From: Bin87 sp965220055
Lineage (GTDB): Bacteria; Chloroflexota; Dehalococcoidia; Lucifugimonadales; UBA3495
Assembly: GCA_965220055.1 (NCBI GenBank)
Contig: CBDCPE010000004.1
Span: forward strand, 2,542,001-2,606,000
Direction of reading: 5' to 3'
Length of the DNA: 64,000 nt
Made by a program: the position numbers and the translations under genes. The notes under the pieces were generated by a model. The model saw nothing but the letters and a program-made list of their open reading frames with translations, did not search any database and was not told the DNA's origin. Shown piece after piece: positions 8,619 to 17,831 of the stretch; the stretch's first letter is position 1, and every line of letters begins with the position of its first letter.

Positions 8619-9158
8619 ATGGCTATTCAGAACATCCCCGTTGCGCCCTACGCAGCGGGACTGCCGGCAACGCCCGAATCCCTTCTGTTGCAGCACGAGG
8701 TGGAGCAATTGCTCTACTTGGAGGCCCGGCTGCTGGACGACTGGAATCTCGACGCGTGGCTGACCCTCTACACGCCGGATGCCCGCTACATCGTGCCTAC
8801 CACCGACCTGCCGGAGGGCGACCCAGCGTCCGACTTGGTATTCATCGACGACGACTACCGGCGCATGCAGGGCCGTGTCGTGCGTCTGCAGAGTCGACAC
8901 GCCCATCGCGAATACCCTTGGTCGCGTACTCGCCGGTTCATCTCTAACCTGATGGTAACTGCCATGGTTGGAGATGAAATTGAAGCCACCGCCTCGGTGG
9001 CGGTTTGGCGCTACCGCGCCGGAGAGGCGTCGCCCTACGTCGGCCGTTACGACGTTCGTTTTCGCCGTGTCGATGGTAGCCTCCGGATCTGTCGGAAGCG
9101 CGCCATCCTTGATCTAGAGGAGCTGTCCGACCACGGGGCATTGAGCATCATCTTCTGA
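8619..9158 (+). CDS. Aromatic-ring-hydroxylating dioxygenase, beta subunit
   Basis: A 179-residue NTF2-like small subunit that supports the alpha3beta3 assembly of ring-hydroxylating dioxygenases. The hallmark pattern is EVEQLLYLEARLLDD followed by WLTLYTPDARYIVP near residues 27-60, as in benzoate/biphenyl dioxygenase beta chains. The C-terminal part holds the usual beta-sheet segments. It lies 20 bases after the alpha subunit on the same strand and is surely co-expressed with it. Full length, no defects. Confidence 0.92.
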   Translation: MAIQNIPVAPYAAGLPATPESLLLQHEVEQLLYLEARLLDDWNLDAWLTLYTPDARYIVPTTDLPEGDPASDLVFIDDDYRRMQGRVVRLQSRHAHREYPWSRTRRFISNLMVTAMVGDEIEATASVAVWRYRAGEASPYVGRYDVRFRRVDGSLRICRKRAILDLEELSDHGALSIIF

Positions 9159-9243
9159 CCTCCCCGCACCCAACAACGACGGCACGCCGGCGCACATCAC
9201 CGCTGTGCTATCATCGTTGCCGTACTTTTGGGACCCGGATTAA

Positions 9244-9708
9244 GTGATCATGACTTCGAACAACTCAATCCTTAGCGACGTACAACGCGCTCTGCTGGCA
9301 ACTGTGCTGAACCGTATGGTCCCGGCCGCTGGACAGATTCCGTCCGCCGGCGATTTGGGCATCGCAAGCTTCGTGGAGTCGGTGGCCGCTGGCTCGAATG
9401 CCAGGCGTCGTCGACTGATCGATGGCCTCGTGGAAATTGAACTCGCGGCCAGCGGGCGCGGCGGATCCTTTGCCGCTCTTTCCGATGCGGCCCAGAATGC
9501 AGCGTTGCGCGCCGTCGAATCAGCAAATCCCCAGTTTTTCCAGGAACTGGTCACTCAGATCTACCGCGGCTATTACACCGATCAAACGGTATGCGGCTTG
9601 TTGGGATACCGGCCACCAAATCGCGAGGACTACGACCCTGTCTCGTTCGACGAGTCCTTGCTTGAACCGGTTCGCCAGCGCGGACAGGTTTGGACACCCG
9701 CCGGATAG
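9244..9708 (+). CDS. Gluconate 2-dehydrogenase subunit 3-like protein
   Basis: A protein of about 152-154 residues resembling the small subunit 3 of membrane-bound gluconate 2-dehydrogenases (early segment VLNRMVPAAGQIPSAGDLGI, later GYYTDQTVCGLLGY). In that complex it accompanies a flavoprotein and a cytochrome, and is often Tat-exported by partnership. Here neither partner is adjacent and no signal peptide is visible. Start choice: GTG at 9244 or ATG at 9250, neither with a strong ribosome site. Its stop abuts the stop of the convergent radical SAM gene with no gap. Its role here is unknown. Confidence 0.75.
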   Translation: MIMTSNNSILSDVQRALLATVLNRMVPAAGQIPSAGDLGIASFVESVAAGSNARRRRLIDGLVEIELAASGRGGSFAALSDAAQNAALRAVESANPQFFQELVTQIYRGYYTDQTVCGLLGYRPPNREDYDPVSFDESLLEPVRQRGQVWTPAG

Positions 9709-10686
9709 CTAGGCCGCCAACGGCAGGGTCAGTTGTGTCGGAGCACCAGGCTCGGATGCGATCTCGGGCGCAACCCGGCTGAACGCGGCGGGCTCCCCAA
9801 ACCCCGGCAGCGTCCTCGGCTCCAGGCTCTTCACTGAGGGCATCCGCGGCAGCTCCCAGTGCAAACGAGCATCGTCGACCAGGGCCAGCACCGCGTTCGT
9901 ATAGTCCCGTGGCGCGTGTTCGCTCCGGTACAGGCGGGCATAGCCCGGTGCCAGATGCGGATACGATTCCCTGATGAACGGCATGAACCATTCCCGGCTG
10001 CCGGGCCTCAGGAACAACAGGTTGCTGGACAGGAACTGGGCCCGATGTTTGGCTGCCGCGGCTACCAGTGTGTCGATGCTGGCTTCGCTGTCCGATAGAC
10101 CCGGCAGCAAAGGAGCCGCCATGACACCGGCCGGCACCCCGTGCTCCACCAGGTACTGCATGGCTTCAAGTCTGGCTTGCGGGTGCGGTGCGCCCGGCTC
10201 GGTCTGCCGCCATATCGTTTCGTCCATGGTTCCGATGCTGAAAACAACCTGGGCTCCCGCCAATTCGTTCAGGCGCTTCAACAGATCAACGTCCCGCCTT
10301 ACCAGCGTACCCTTGGTCGTAACCGATGCCGGGTTGCCAAACTCGACCAGCACCTCCAGGATCTTTCGGGTGAGCCCATACTGGGCCTCAGCCGGCTCGT
10401 AGGGATCCGACGCCGTCCCGATGGCGATGGGTTCGCCGCACCACTTGGGACGGGAGAGTTCTTGCCGGAGGGTTTCCGGGGCGTTGACCTTCGCGAATAT
10501 CTGCCGCTCAAAGTCGGCTCCGGCGTCCATGCCCCAGTACTCGTGCGTCGACCGCGCGTAGCAATAACGGCAGGCGTGGCGACAACCCCGGTAGGGATTG
10601 ATCGTCCAACGGAAGTGAAAATCCGGCGCGTTGACTCGGTTGATGAGGGACTTGCAGCGGATCTCGGTAATTTCAGCGGCAACCAT
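9709..10686 (-). CDS. Radical SAM protein of the SplB-like/Rv2578c group
   Basis: A 325-residue radical S-adenosylmethionine protein. The cluster motif CRHACRYCYAR (CxxxCxxC) lies near residue 32 after NPYRGC. The sequence GTASDPYEPAE and the later LLPGLSDSE are characteristic of the widespread group related to spore photoproduct lyase. The physiological reaction of this group is not established. The start chosen is the ATG at 10686, giving MVAAEITEIR, because AGGAGGG lies nine bases upstream; the frame is open 29 codons further. It is convergent with the previous gene and has no obvious operon partner. Confidence 0.88.
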   Translation of the reverse strand: MVAAEITEIRCKSLINRVNAPDFHFRWTINPYRGCRHACRYCYARSTHEYWGMDAGADFERQIFAKVNAPETLRQELSRPKWCGEPIAIGTASDPYEPAEAQYGLTRKILEVLVEFGNPASVTTKGTLVRRDVDLLKRLNELAGAQVVFSIGTMDETIWRQTEPGAPHPQARLEAMQYLVEHGVPAGVMAAPLLPGLSDSEASIDTLVAAAAKHRAQFLSSNLLFLRPGSREWFMPFIRESYPHLAPGYARLYRSEHAPRDYTNAVLALVDDARLHWELPRMPSVKSLEPRTLPGFGEPAAFSRVAPEIASEPGAPTQLTLPLAA

Positions 10687-11709
10687 CGGGTGGACCCTCC
10701 TCAAAACTGACATTCGGAACTGGTGTACTAATATAGAGCGCATGTTCGTTCTTGTCAACCTTCGGGGAGGCATCGCAGGTCATTTTCAATGTCCCCCTGT
10801 CATCGCGAGCGCAGCCTTTTCCCCTGCCATTGCGAGCGAAGCGCGGCAATCCCGTCGCCGATACACCGTTTTCGCCCCGCCAGGCAACCGTCCACGCCGA
10901 AACCCTCCCTCTTGACAAACAAGAACGCGTGTTCCACAATGATTCCCGTCAGATGATAATTCGCTCAGCCAGAGCCAACCGGTCGTTCACGGCCAACCGT
11001 TAGCATCAAAATCGCAAGACCTGGTCGTACGACGACAGGGACCGCCGCCGTTCCCACCCGGGAATCTCGCTGGCGCGGTCCTCAGCGGCCACAGGAGACG
11101 CCACCATCCTGGGAGATGCGGCCATGACCCTCGTGGTCCGCCCGCAGTGATCCGAAACAGGGGTTAAACCATTGCGTACCACCCCGGCCGTGGGGCTAAC
11201 CAACGACCATCAGGCTCTGGCAGAACGAACCAAATCACCGCACCGACAACCTGACCGCAGCAAGTAATCCACCATCGCACACCTGGACAGGAGCGCCCGC
11301 GAACCCAGATCACCACCTGGGCCGTAGCCATAATTTCCTCGACCGCGTCAACGCCGATCTCGACACCGGCGACGCCAGCGCGTTGCCGGAGCCCTCAGGC
11401 GCTCCGCCAGTCACGCCGTGACCGCCGCCGCCGTCCATTGGTATTACCCTGTAATGGGAGTTGACTGTACCCGCTCGTCCGGAGCCTATCGAAGGACGGT
11501 AGCCTGTGGTCCGATAAACTCACCATGAGCGGACGTTAGGCGACTTGGAAAAGGCCGTGGGCATCTGAGAGGGAACCGCGGTTGAGTTTGCTATGTGGGG
11601 TTGGACGCAGATCCGTGCGGGCGGCGATACCTTTGCGTGCGTTTCGCGGTTTTTGCGGTACCATTGGCGCGTCAACACCACTGTTGAATCACTGAAGGTA
11701 GGTGCACAA
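10687..11709. other. About 1 kb without a supported gene
   Basis: This stretch holds one dispersed GCGAAGCGCGGCAATC repeat near 10828, with a decayed half-copy just before it (10801). Short ORFs on both strands lack family features and ribosome sites. The last 100 bases probably contain the promoter of the next gene. I see no RNA gene. Confidence 0.6.
10828..10855 (+). repeat. Dispersed repeat, copy 1
   Basis: The core TTGCGAGCGAAGCGCGGCAA followed by TCCCGT is near-identical to copies at 35343-35370 and 56599-56625. All three are intergenic. Similar short repeats are common in Dehalococcoidia-type genomes as I recall; no function is known to me. Confidence 0.7.
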
Positions 11710-12222
11710 ATGCCTCGAGCAACCATCAATATCGCCGAAACATCTGGCCAGGCGATCACCGACACAACTTGGCGTTATGCCGTAGGCTATATTCCCGGAG
11801 AGTCCAATCTGGGTCTGGTGGGTGAGGCCCAGGGTGGCAGCCCGGCGCGACTGCCCGACTACGACGACTCCGGTTGGGAGATTTGCAACGATCTTCCGGG
11901 TCGGGTCTCCGGTGGTTTCACATTCGCCTGGTATCGCGCCAACGTGACCATACCCGAAACCATCAACGGCCAATCGACCAGCGGAATGCGGGTCCAGTTC
12001 GAGACCTGCGTCGACGATTATGGAGAGATTTGGATTGACGGCGAGTGCAACCGCGAGCGCGGAACCGTCCAGGGTTTCAATGTCTCCCAAAGGGTTCCGG
12101 TCACCACCAACGCCCAGCCCGGCGACCGGCACACCATCGCGGTCCTGGCTGTCAACGGGCCCCTCGGCGATCCCTTCGGCACAGTGTTTGTGCGCTACGC
12201 CCAGCTCGGCTTCGAGTGGTAA
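11710..12222 (+). CDS. Galactose-binding-like (GH2 sugar-binding type) domain protein
   Basis: A 170-residue protein that reads like a single beta-sandwich domain of the galactose-binding/GH2 N-terminal type: LPDYDDSGWEICNDLP, then FAWYRANVTIPE, and FETCVDDYGEIWIDGE. That order (dropping substrate strand, hydrophobic YR, then a turn with WIDG) is typical of sugar-binding domains in beta-galactosidase relatives. No catalytic glycosidase domain follows, so it stands alone. The start chosen is the ATG at 11710 with an AAGGTAGG site; an upstream extension of 39 codons looks non-coding. Export is not evident. Function is unknown. Confidence 0.65.
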   Translation: MPRATINIAETSGQAITDTTWRYAVGYIPGESNLGLVGEAQGGSPARLPDYDDSGWEICNDLPGRVSGGFTFAWYRANVTIPETINGQSTSGMRVQFETCVDDYGEIWIDGECNRERGTVQGFNVSQRVPVTTNAQPGDRHTIAVLAVNGPLGDPFGTVFVRYAQLGFEW

Positions 12223-12380
12223 TCGTTAGGGTTTAGCCCACTCTACGCGTTCGACGGCAACCAAACCTGGGCGGCGCTCGTAACTCGCTCCAAAACTCAT
12301 GCTTCGCCGCTTTTTCGCGCTGAGTTTGCCGTCCTGATGTTCGACGCGAATTTCGTGCTGGCCGGATGATCGCCTTTGGG

Positions 12381-13934
12381 TTACCGCCGCTCGCGCCCGA
12401 GCCCGCTCAGGTCACCCACCGCTTTAACTCGCACTCGTGTGGCGTTGCTGGGAACGTAGCTCAACGGCACCTCGTCAATCTCGACCACCTCGATCGTTGC
12501 CGGGTCCGCTCCGGCGGACACGGCCCGGTCGATCGCGGCGGCTGAGCAATCCTTGATTGCCTCTTCGCGCGATATGCTTTCCAGGGAGTAGACCCGCTCC
12601 ACCTGTCCCCCGACCTGGGCTATCGCCGCACCTATCGCGTTGGCAACCCCCGAGTTCTCCGGCCGTAACACCTCCGACGCTCCGACCAGCGAGTTCCCTA
12701 AGAGGATGCTGCCGCCACCCACCAGCGCCACCGGAACGTTTTCCCGGCTGAGTTTGACCCGATCAATCGCAGTCTCTACCCGATCCTGGATCTCAGCCTG
12801 TACTCGGTTTACCAACGTTGCATCCATGCCCGTCACCAGTTGCGGGTCCCCTATTCGTACCCTGCCGCTGGCAACTGCTACGTCGGTGGTGGTGAGCGTA
12901 TCCCCGCCGAACACGCGCCCCGCTTCCGCCAGTCGGTACCCCACGCTTTCCGGTCCGATGCGCAGGGGATCTGGCTCCACCACCGTACCCCCGCCCAACG
13001 GTATCGACACGGTGTCCGGCATGCGGAAGTTGGTCCGTACCCCCGCGATTTCAACGGCAACTGCCGCTTCCCTTGGAAACCCGTTCACCAACGCTCCCAG
13101 GTCGGTCGATGTGCCGCCCACGTCCACCACGATGCCGTCGCGTATCCCCGAAAGCCAGGCCGCGCCGCGCATGCTGTTGGTGGGTCCCGAGGCAATGGTG
13201 AGCACCGGGAAACTGGCCGCGAAGTCCGCGTCCATCAGCGTGCCGTCATTCTGGCTCAGGTACACGGGCGCTTCGACTCCCAGCGAACCGACAGCCTGCT
13301 CGATGCCTCTGATCGTGCGCGCCGCGAGTTCTCCCAGCGCGGCGTTCAGCGCCGCCGCGTTTTCCCGTTCCAGCAGCCCGGTTCGTCCATTTTCGTGCGA
13401 CAGGCAGACCCGCATGTCCGGCGCTTCCTCCCGGACTATCACGGCTGCCGCCTTTTCGTGTTCGTCGTTCACTGGTGAGAACACCCCAGAAAGGGCCACC
13501 GCACGTACGCCCCGCCGGCGCATGTCGGCCACCGCCCGCCGCAATTCGGACCGGTCAAGCGGACTGATCTCCCGCCCGTCAAACTCGTGCCCACCACCGA
13601 CCATGTAGGTGAATCCTCCCATGGTGTCTCGGAGTTCCTCCGGCCAATCGATCAGCGGTGGAAGCAGCTGGGTGGCCGGCAGACACAACCGGATCACCGC
13701 GGTCGGAGCCAGCTCCCGGCGCTCCAGCAGGGCGTTGGTGAAGTGCGTCGTTCCCACCATCACGGCGTCCACTCGTGCTCCTGCAGGCAGCACGGTCAGC
13801 AACTCGCTCAACGAATCGACAATCCCGGTGGTCACCTCCGGAGTAGTCGGCCGCTTTACGGCGTGGACCAGCGTCGGGCCGTCCATGAGCACGGCGTCCG
13901 TGTTCGTGCCGCCTACGTCGACCCCAACTAACAT
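12381..13934 (-). CDS. Hydantoinase/oxoprolinase family protein, subunit A
   Basis: A 517-residue member of the HyuA/N-methylhydantoinase A family, which uses ATP to open cyclic amides. It begins with the phosphate-binding VGVDVGGTNTDAVLMDG of the actin/ASKHA fold and has a second motif, VVDVGGTSTDLG, near residue 267. It is shorter than classical HyuA (about 680-700 residues), as is usual for the form paired with DUF917. The ATG at 13934 has AGAGGT upstream. It lies 12 bases after the DUF917 gene, so they form one operon. The substrate may be a hydantoin, thiohydantoin or another cyclic imide. Confidence 0.88.
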   Translation of the reverse strand: MLVGVDVGGTNTDAVLMDGPTLVHAVKRPTTPEVTTGIVDSLSELLTVLPAGARVDAVMVGTTHFTNALLERRELAPTAVIRLCLPATQLLPPLIDWPEELRDTMGGFTYMVGGGHEFDGREISPLDRSELRRAVADMRRRGVRAVALSGVFSPVNDEHEKAAAVIVREEAPDMRVCLSHENGRTGLLERENAAALNAALGELAARTIRGIEQAVGSLGVEAPVYLSQNDGTLMDADFAASFPVLTIASGPTNSMRGAAWLSGIRDGIVVDVGGTSTDLGALVNGFPREAAVAVEIAGVRTNFRMPDTVSIPLGGGTVVEPDPLRIGPESVGYRLAEAGRVFGGDTLTTTDVAVASGRVRIGDPQLVTGMDATLVNRVQAEIQDRVETAIDRVKLSRENVPVALVGGGSILLGNSLVGASEVLRPENSGVANAIGAAIAQVGGQVERVYSLESISREEAIKDCSAAAIDRAVSAGADPATIEVVEIDEVPLSYVPSNATRVRVKAVGDLSGLGRERR

Positions 13935-13946
13935 TACGCCTGACCT

Positions 13947-15017
13947 CTAAATGGCGAGGGGCATGTAGTCAACGTCATAGCCGAACGCCTGTGGCCCCGC
14001 TACCGCCAACCCTTCGGGACTTGTCCACAATGCCGGTGCCGGAAATCCCAAAATGGTTACCCGCAGTCCGTATCTCATCAGCTCGGTCGTGACCGGTTCA
14101 CCCAGGTCGGTGGCTACGGCGCAGATCAGGTCCGGCACCACGCACGCGATGATCCCTTCTCGCCTGGCAACCAGGTTTTCATTTTGAAACTCGATCACCA
14201 TACGCTCTCCGGAATACGCCTCCAGCCCGTCGATTGTCAGCGTGCCCCGGGCGAATCCCGCGGTCGTCCGGCGTTCCAGGTCGACTACCTTCCCGCTGAA
14301 AAGGACCTTGCCCGGACATACGCGAAGTATCGCATCCAGCGGGTCGTCACCAGTCTGACGGGCCGTCTTGACCGCGTCGCCCAGGTCCCGCGCTAGGGAA
14401 AGAGTCAGGGGCACGGCAGTGCGCCGCACGTCCTGCGCCGACATTGGAGCCACGGCGTAGCAGGCCACGCAGCCCATTTGTATCGTAACCGACCGGGCCA
14501 GGCGCTCCGCCCACTGCGGGTTTATCGTCTCCCGGATCACCACGCTGTTACCTTTCTCGTCCGCCACCGCCATCGGACAGCATGGGACGCCGTACACGAA
14601 GAAGGTTTTCATTTGGAATTCCGGGAACGCCCTGCCCATGCCGTCGGCATCAACCACCGGCAGGCCGGCCAAAGCCGCGGCAATCAAAGGTTCCAGCGAG
14701 TTGCTCCCCCCGATCTCGTTGGAAATGAGCGCAGTCGCCGTCTCTCCGGTGTAGTCCTCGATGGCCCGCAGCGCATGGTACGACTGCAGGTCCCGCACCT
14801 TTTCGATCCCCACCGTGGGCGCGCCTATTCCACCCACGCATACCACCCGCGCGTCTTCCGTCAATTCTTCTGGAGCGAGGACGTCAACAGGTCCCCACTT
14901 GCGGATCGCCTGCCGCGCCCTCAGCTGCCCGATGTACGGGTTTCCGCCTCCACCCGTACCCAGGATTCCTGCCCCGATGGCGATGGACTCCAGCTCGTTT
15001 TCCGTAGCCTGCCACAT
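13947..15017 (-). CDS. DUF917 family protein (thiohydantoin desulfurase-like)
   Basis: A 356-residue protein of the DUF917 family, recognised by the N-terminal GILGTGGGGNPYIG and by NEIGGSNSLEPLIAA, VDADGMGRAFPE and VTILGFPAPALWTS. Members are almost always encoded next to a HyuA-like gene, as here, and at least one has been linked to S-methyl thiohydantoin desulfuration. It is first in a two-gene operon with the hydantoinase A-like gene. There is no signal peptide. The reaction in this organism is not known. Confidence 0.88.
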   Translation of the reverse strand: MWQATENELESIAIGAGILGTGGGGNPYIGQLRARQAIRKWGPVDVLAPEELTEDARVVCVGGIGAPTVGIEKVRDLQSYHALRAIEDYTGETATALISNEIGGSNSLEPLIAAALAGLPVVDADGMGRAFPEFQMKTFFVYGVPCCPMAVADEKGNSVVIRETINPQWAERLARSVTIQMGCVACYAVAPMSAQDVRRTAVPLTLSLARDLGDAVKTARQTGDDPLDAILRVCPGKVLFSGKVVDLERRTTAGFARGTLTIDGLEAYSGERMVIEFQNENLVARREGIIACVVPDLICAVATDLGEPVTTELMRYGLRVTILGFPAPALWTSPEGLAVAGPQAFGYDVDYMPLAI

Positions 15018-15332
15018 GTCGGATTGCCTCAGCCCGTTTCGATCGCGCGATTAATGTCTCTGGTTGACCTTGGAATCTGGCTTGCATCTACGCCCGGCTA
15101 GTCTGAGTTCAACGTATGCTCCACCCGCACCGCCGGCATCCGCGGCGTTAACCTAAGCATAGGTCAGCGCAATTTATGGCGTTAGATTCGTTTACGGAAA
15201 GTGCAAACAGATCGGCCGCAAACGCGGCTCAGATACTGGCGCGTTCCCCTCTGGCGGGCCGCAAATCCCGGTCCTGGGCTTGATTCTAGCGTCAACGAGG
15301 TTCGCGGCTACCAAGTGTCTTGTCGGCGTCGG
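15018..15332. other. Intergenic region, no gene seen
   Basis: About 315 bases between the DUF917 operon and the convergent SDR gene end. It presumably carries the DUF917 promoter on the minus strand. No hairpin, repeat or RNA gene was recognised. Confidence 0.5.
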
Positions 15333-16124
15333 CTACCGACCGCCCGCCGAACGCCCGCCGTCCACCATGTAAACCCCGCCGGTGCAGAAGCTGCTGTCGT
15401 CGCTGGCGAGAAACAGCATCATCTGCGCCACTTCGTCGGGGTTGCCGTAACGACCCAACGGGATGCGCGCCGACGTCGCTCGGTAAGTCTGCTCCACGGT
15501 GACGGCTGAGTCATCCAGCGTGGCGACTCGCATCTCCTCGATGGAGCGCATCATCCGTGTTTCGATGGGAGCCGGGTTGACGGTGTTGACACGGATACCC
15601 AATGGTGCGCCTTCCATTGCCGCCGTGCGCATCAGGCCGATCACCGCGTGCTTGCTCGTCGTGTACGCCGACATACCGGGTCCCGCGCCGATGCCGGCCG
15701 TGGACGACGTTATGACTATGCTGCCGCCGCCCCGTTCCCGCATCATGGGCACCACGTATTTGATCCCCAGCCACACTCCGCGCACGTTGACCGCCATGAC
15801 CCGATCGAACACATCCAGGGGGTAGTCCGGAATCGGAGAAATGGACCCCTCGATCCCGGCGTTGGCCAGCAACACGTCTACGCCGCCCCAACGGTCTACC
15901 GCCGCCCGCACATAGGCTTGGGTCTGATCGGGCAGCGTCACGTCGGCCACGGCGTAACTGGCCCGGTCCTCGCCGATCGACTGCACCGTTTCCCGAAGCG
16001 CCGCTTCGTCCAGGTCAACCAATGTCAGTCGAGCGCCTTCGTCGGCGAATAACCTGGCGGCAGCACGCCCGATGCCTCCGGCGGCTCCCGTGATCAACGC
16101 TACTTTGCCGTCCAGACGGGCCAT
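15333..16124 (-). CDS. Short-chain dehydrogenase/reductase (classical SDR)
   Basis: A 263-residue NAD(P)-dependent oxidoreductase. It has the Rossmann motif TGAAGGIGRA at residues 12-21, a VDLDE segment (acid at the end of beta2, suggesting NAD preference), NAG at 88-90, the catalytic Ser near 140, and YTTSK (Tyr154, Lys158). The C-terminal GGVYMVDGG is typical. The start at 16124 has AAGGAG seven bases upstream and begins at the conserved MARLDGKVALITG; a 169-codon upward extension of the frame is spurious. The substrate is an unknown alcohol or ketone. Confidence 0.92.
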   Translation of the reverse strand: MARLDGKVALITGAAGGIGRAAARLFADEGARLTLVDLDEAALRETVQSIGEDRASYAVADVTLPDQTQAYVRAAVDRWGGVDVLLANAGIEGSISPIPDYPLDVFDRVMAVNVRGVWLGIKYVVPMMRERGGGSIVITSSTAGIGAGPGMSAYTTSKHAVIGLMRTAAMEGAPLGIRVNTVNPAPIETRMMRSIEEMRVATLDDSAVTVEQTYRATSARIPLGRYGNPDEVAQMMLFLASDDSSFCTGGVYMVDGGRSAGGR

Positions 16125-16219
16125 TTTCAATCTCCTTTCACACGGCCGGCTTGCCGCCTCGAGAGTTTGAACGACGCTGAACCAACCGTTGCCTGATGTC
16201 CCTGCATTGTACGAAGAAT

Positions 16220-17095
16220 TTACCCGGGCGGCGGGCCGCCCATTTGTAGCTGGCAGCTGAACGCCGCTTCGAACAGTGCTGCTGGGAACTCTGCAGCGGG
16301 CGTCAGGAGGACGGTCAGCGCATCCTGCCCTCCTATCGTGTCCAATACGCACTGGAAGTTTTCGTACTCTCCCGGCGCAATGCCCATTGCGGGCGCTGCC
16401 ACTTGGAATTCCTCCTCGCTCAGGCATGACAGCGACACCATAAAGGTCACCATCCCTGCCACCTGAGCGCTTTCCGGTGCGCTGCCGGTGGTTAGGGTTG
16501 CCAACAGCGTATGCAAGTCTTTGTCCGCGTAGCTGCTCCGCAGGCAAGCCGATGATTCGGAACTGATTGGCCCTGTGGCGCTCAGAACCGGCGTCAGCAA
16601 CAGTCTCAACAACGTGTCGTGCTCTAGGCAACCCAACAACGCAGAACGGTCTTCCTCGTCGGCCAGCTCCGGATATTGAAGCACTGCCGCCAACCGTTCT
16701 GGCGGAAGTGCTCTAGACAGGCAACTCCGCTCTGCCTCAGAGACTTCCGACAAGAAGGCGTCCACGTCGTCCATGGTTAGAGGAGCCAGGGGTTCCTCAT
16801 CGGTGGTTACAGGTGCATCCGGCGTGGCCGCTACGGTTGGAGTCGGGGTGGGGGGCACCGCCGTGGGGGTTTCCGTGGGTTCGACCGTGGCGGTCGGCTC
16901 ATTTGGTTGCTGTGATGCGCTGACTTTCGTCAGCGCCGCCGCGACCGTAGCTTCATAGTCCGGCGCGTCCGATACTTCCGGTTCTTCCGAGCCGCACGCC
17001 AAAACGAACCAGCACAAGCACGCCAAACTGGATACTGCTATGACCCGGCAGAGGGTCTCTTTAATGGATTTGGTCACATCCGACCCCGCCAACAT
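16220..17095 (-). CDS. Putative lipoprotein of unknown function
   Basis: A 291-residue ORF with a lipoprotein signal: a hydrophobic stretch at residues 19-33 and lipobox VLAC with Cys34. Then comes a linker rich in Thr, Pro and Glu (about 60-100, PTATVEPTETPTAVPPTPT), and a C-terminal region with regularly spaced cysteines and repeated small helical blocks (about 110-291). It is expected to be anchored on the outer face of the membrane. No known domain was recognised. The start is uncertain: ATG at 17095 lacks a ribosome site and an internal GTG six codons later is possible. Confidence 0.65.
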   Translation of the reverse strand: MLAGSDVTKSIKETLCRVIAVSSLACLCWFVLACGSEEPEVSDAPDYEATVAAALTKVSASQQPNEPTATVEPTETPTAVPPTPTPTVAATPDAPVTTDEEPLAPLTMDDVDAFLSEVSEAERSCLSRALPPERLAAVLQYPELADEEDRSALLGCLEHDTLLRLLLTPVLSATGPISSESSACLRSSYADKDLHTLLATLTTGSAPESAQVAGMVTFMVSLSCLSEEEFQVAAPAMGIAPGEYENFQCVLDTIGGQDALTVLLTPAAEFPAALFEAAFSCQLQMGGPPPG

Positions 17096-17831
17096 ATTGT
17101 CTGTCGAGAGTGTATACCATCGTCGGCGGATCGCGCCGTCGTCGTCCCGAACGCGTCGCGGCCAAATCCGGCCGCTGTGTTCTCACCCAAATGTCGGAAC
17201 TCCAGAGTGGTGATTGCGTGGCGAACATTCTGGTTGGTAACGTTGGTCCGCGTTCCGAAGACCATGGATACGGCTTCGCTTGGGGGTCGACTTTGGTAAG
17301 GTTCGGCGACCGATAGGAAACCGCTCCAACTCTTCATGCGCCAGAGCTACAGAAACGGTTTCCGTTTCTGTAGCCTCACTTGAGACGTAACTGTATTCAG
17401 GCCTCCCACAGACGGACGCATTTGCAGCGCATCCAATCGTCCGGCCCGTAACGCCATCTGTTAAACCGGACATGGTTCCCACCCAAACGCAAGCGGAAGA
17501 GGAATAAAGCCCCCGAGGCGGTATAACAGGAACCAGATCGCCGCCTCCCCTGCGATCTGTCTGGTAGGCAAACTGGGTTGCCGTGTGACCCACAGTACGG
17601 GAACAGTCGCGGGACGGCCTAATTTGCCTCGCGGGACCGGGATCAGGCCAGCCTGTCGGGGTGTCCGAATGCGCCGCAGTACCCAGAGATGGGCAAGTTC
17701 GGATGGCGGCAGTCGTTTCGGCCAGCCTGTTCACCGAGGTCCCGTTTGACCTCCGGATCGTCGTTTTCCCAACCAGCATCGTCGGGTAGAATGGCGGGAG
17801 TAGAGCACGGCCTTTCCAGGAGCAACTGCCC
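17096..17831. other. Gene-poor region with a perfect hairpin
   Basis: About 735 bases without a supported gene. A 216-codon minus-strand ORF exists but is Arg/Ser/Thr-rich with no domain pattern and no ribosome site, so it is not called. The notable item is the perfect inverted repeat at 17346-17374. Confidence 0.5.
17346..17374. repeat. Perfect 13-base inverted repeat
   Basis: GCTACAGAAACGG, a TTT loop, then CCGTTTCTGTAGC: arms are perfectly complementary. No T-tract follows on either strand, so it is not a standard terminator. It could be an operator, an RNA hairpin or the remnant of a small mobile repeat. Confidence 0.6.
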
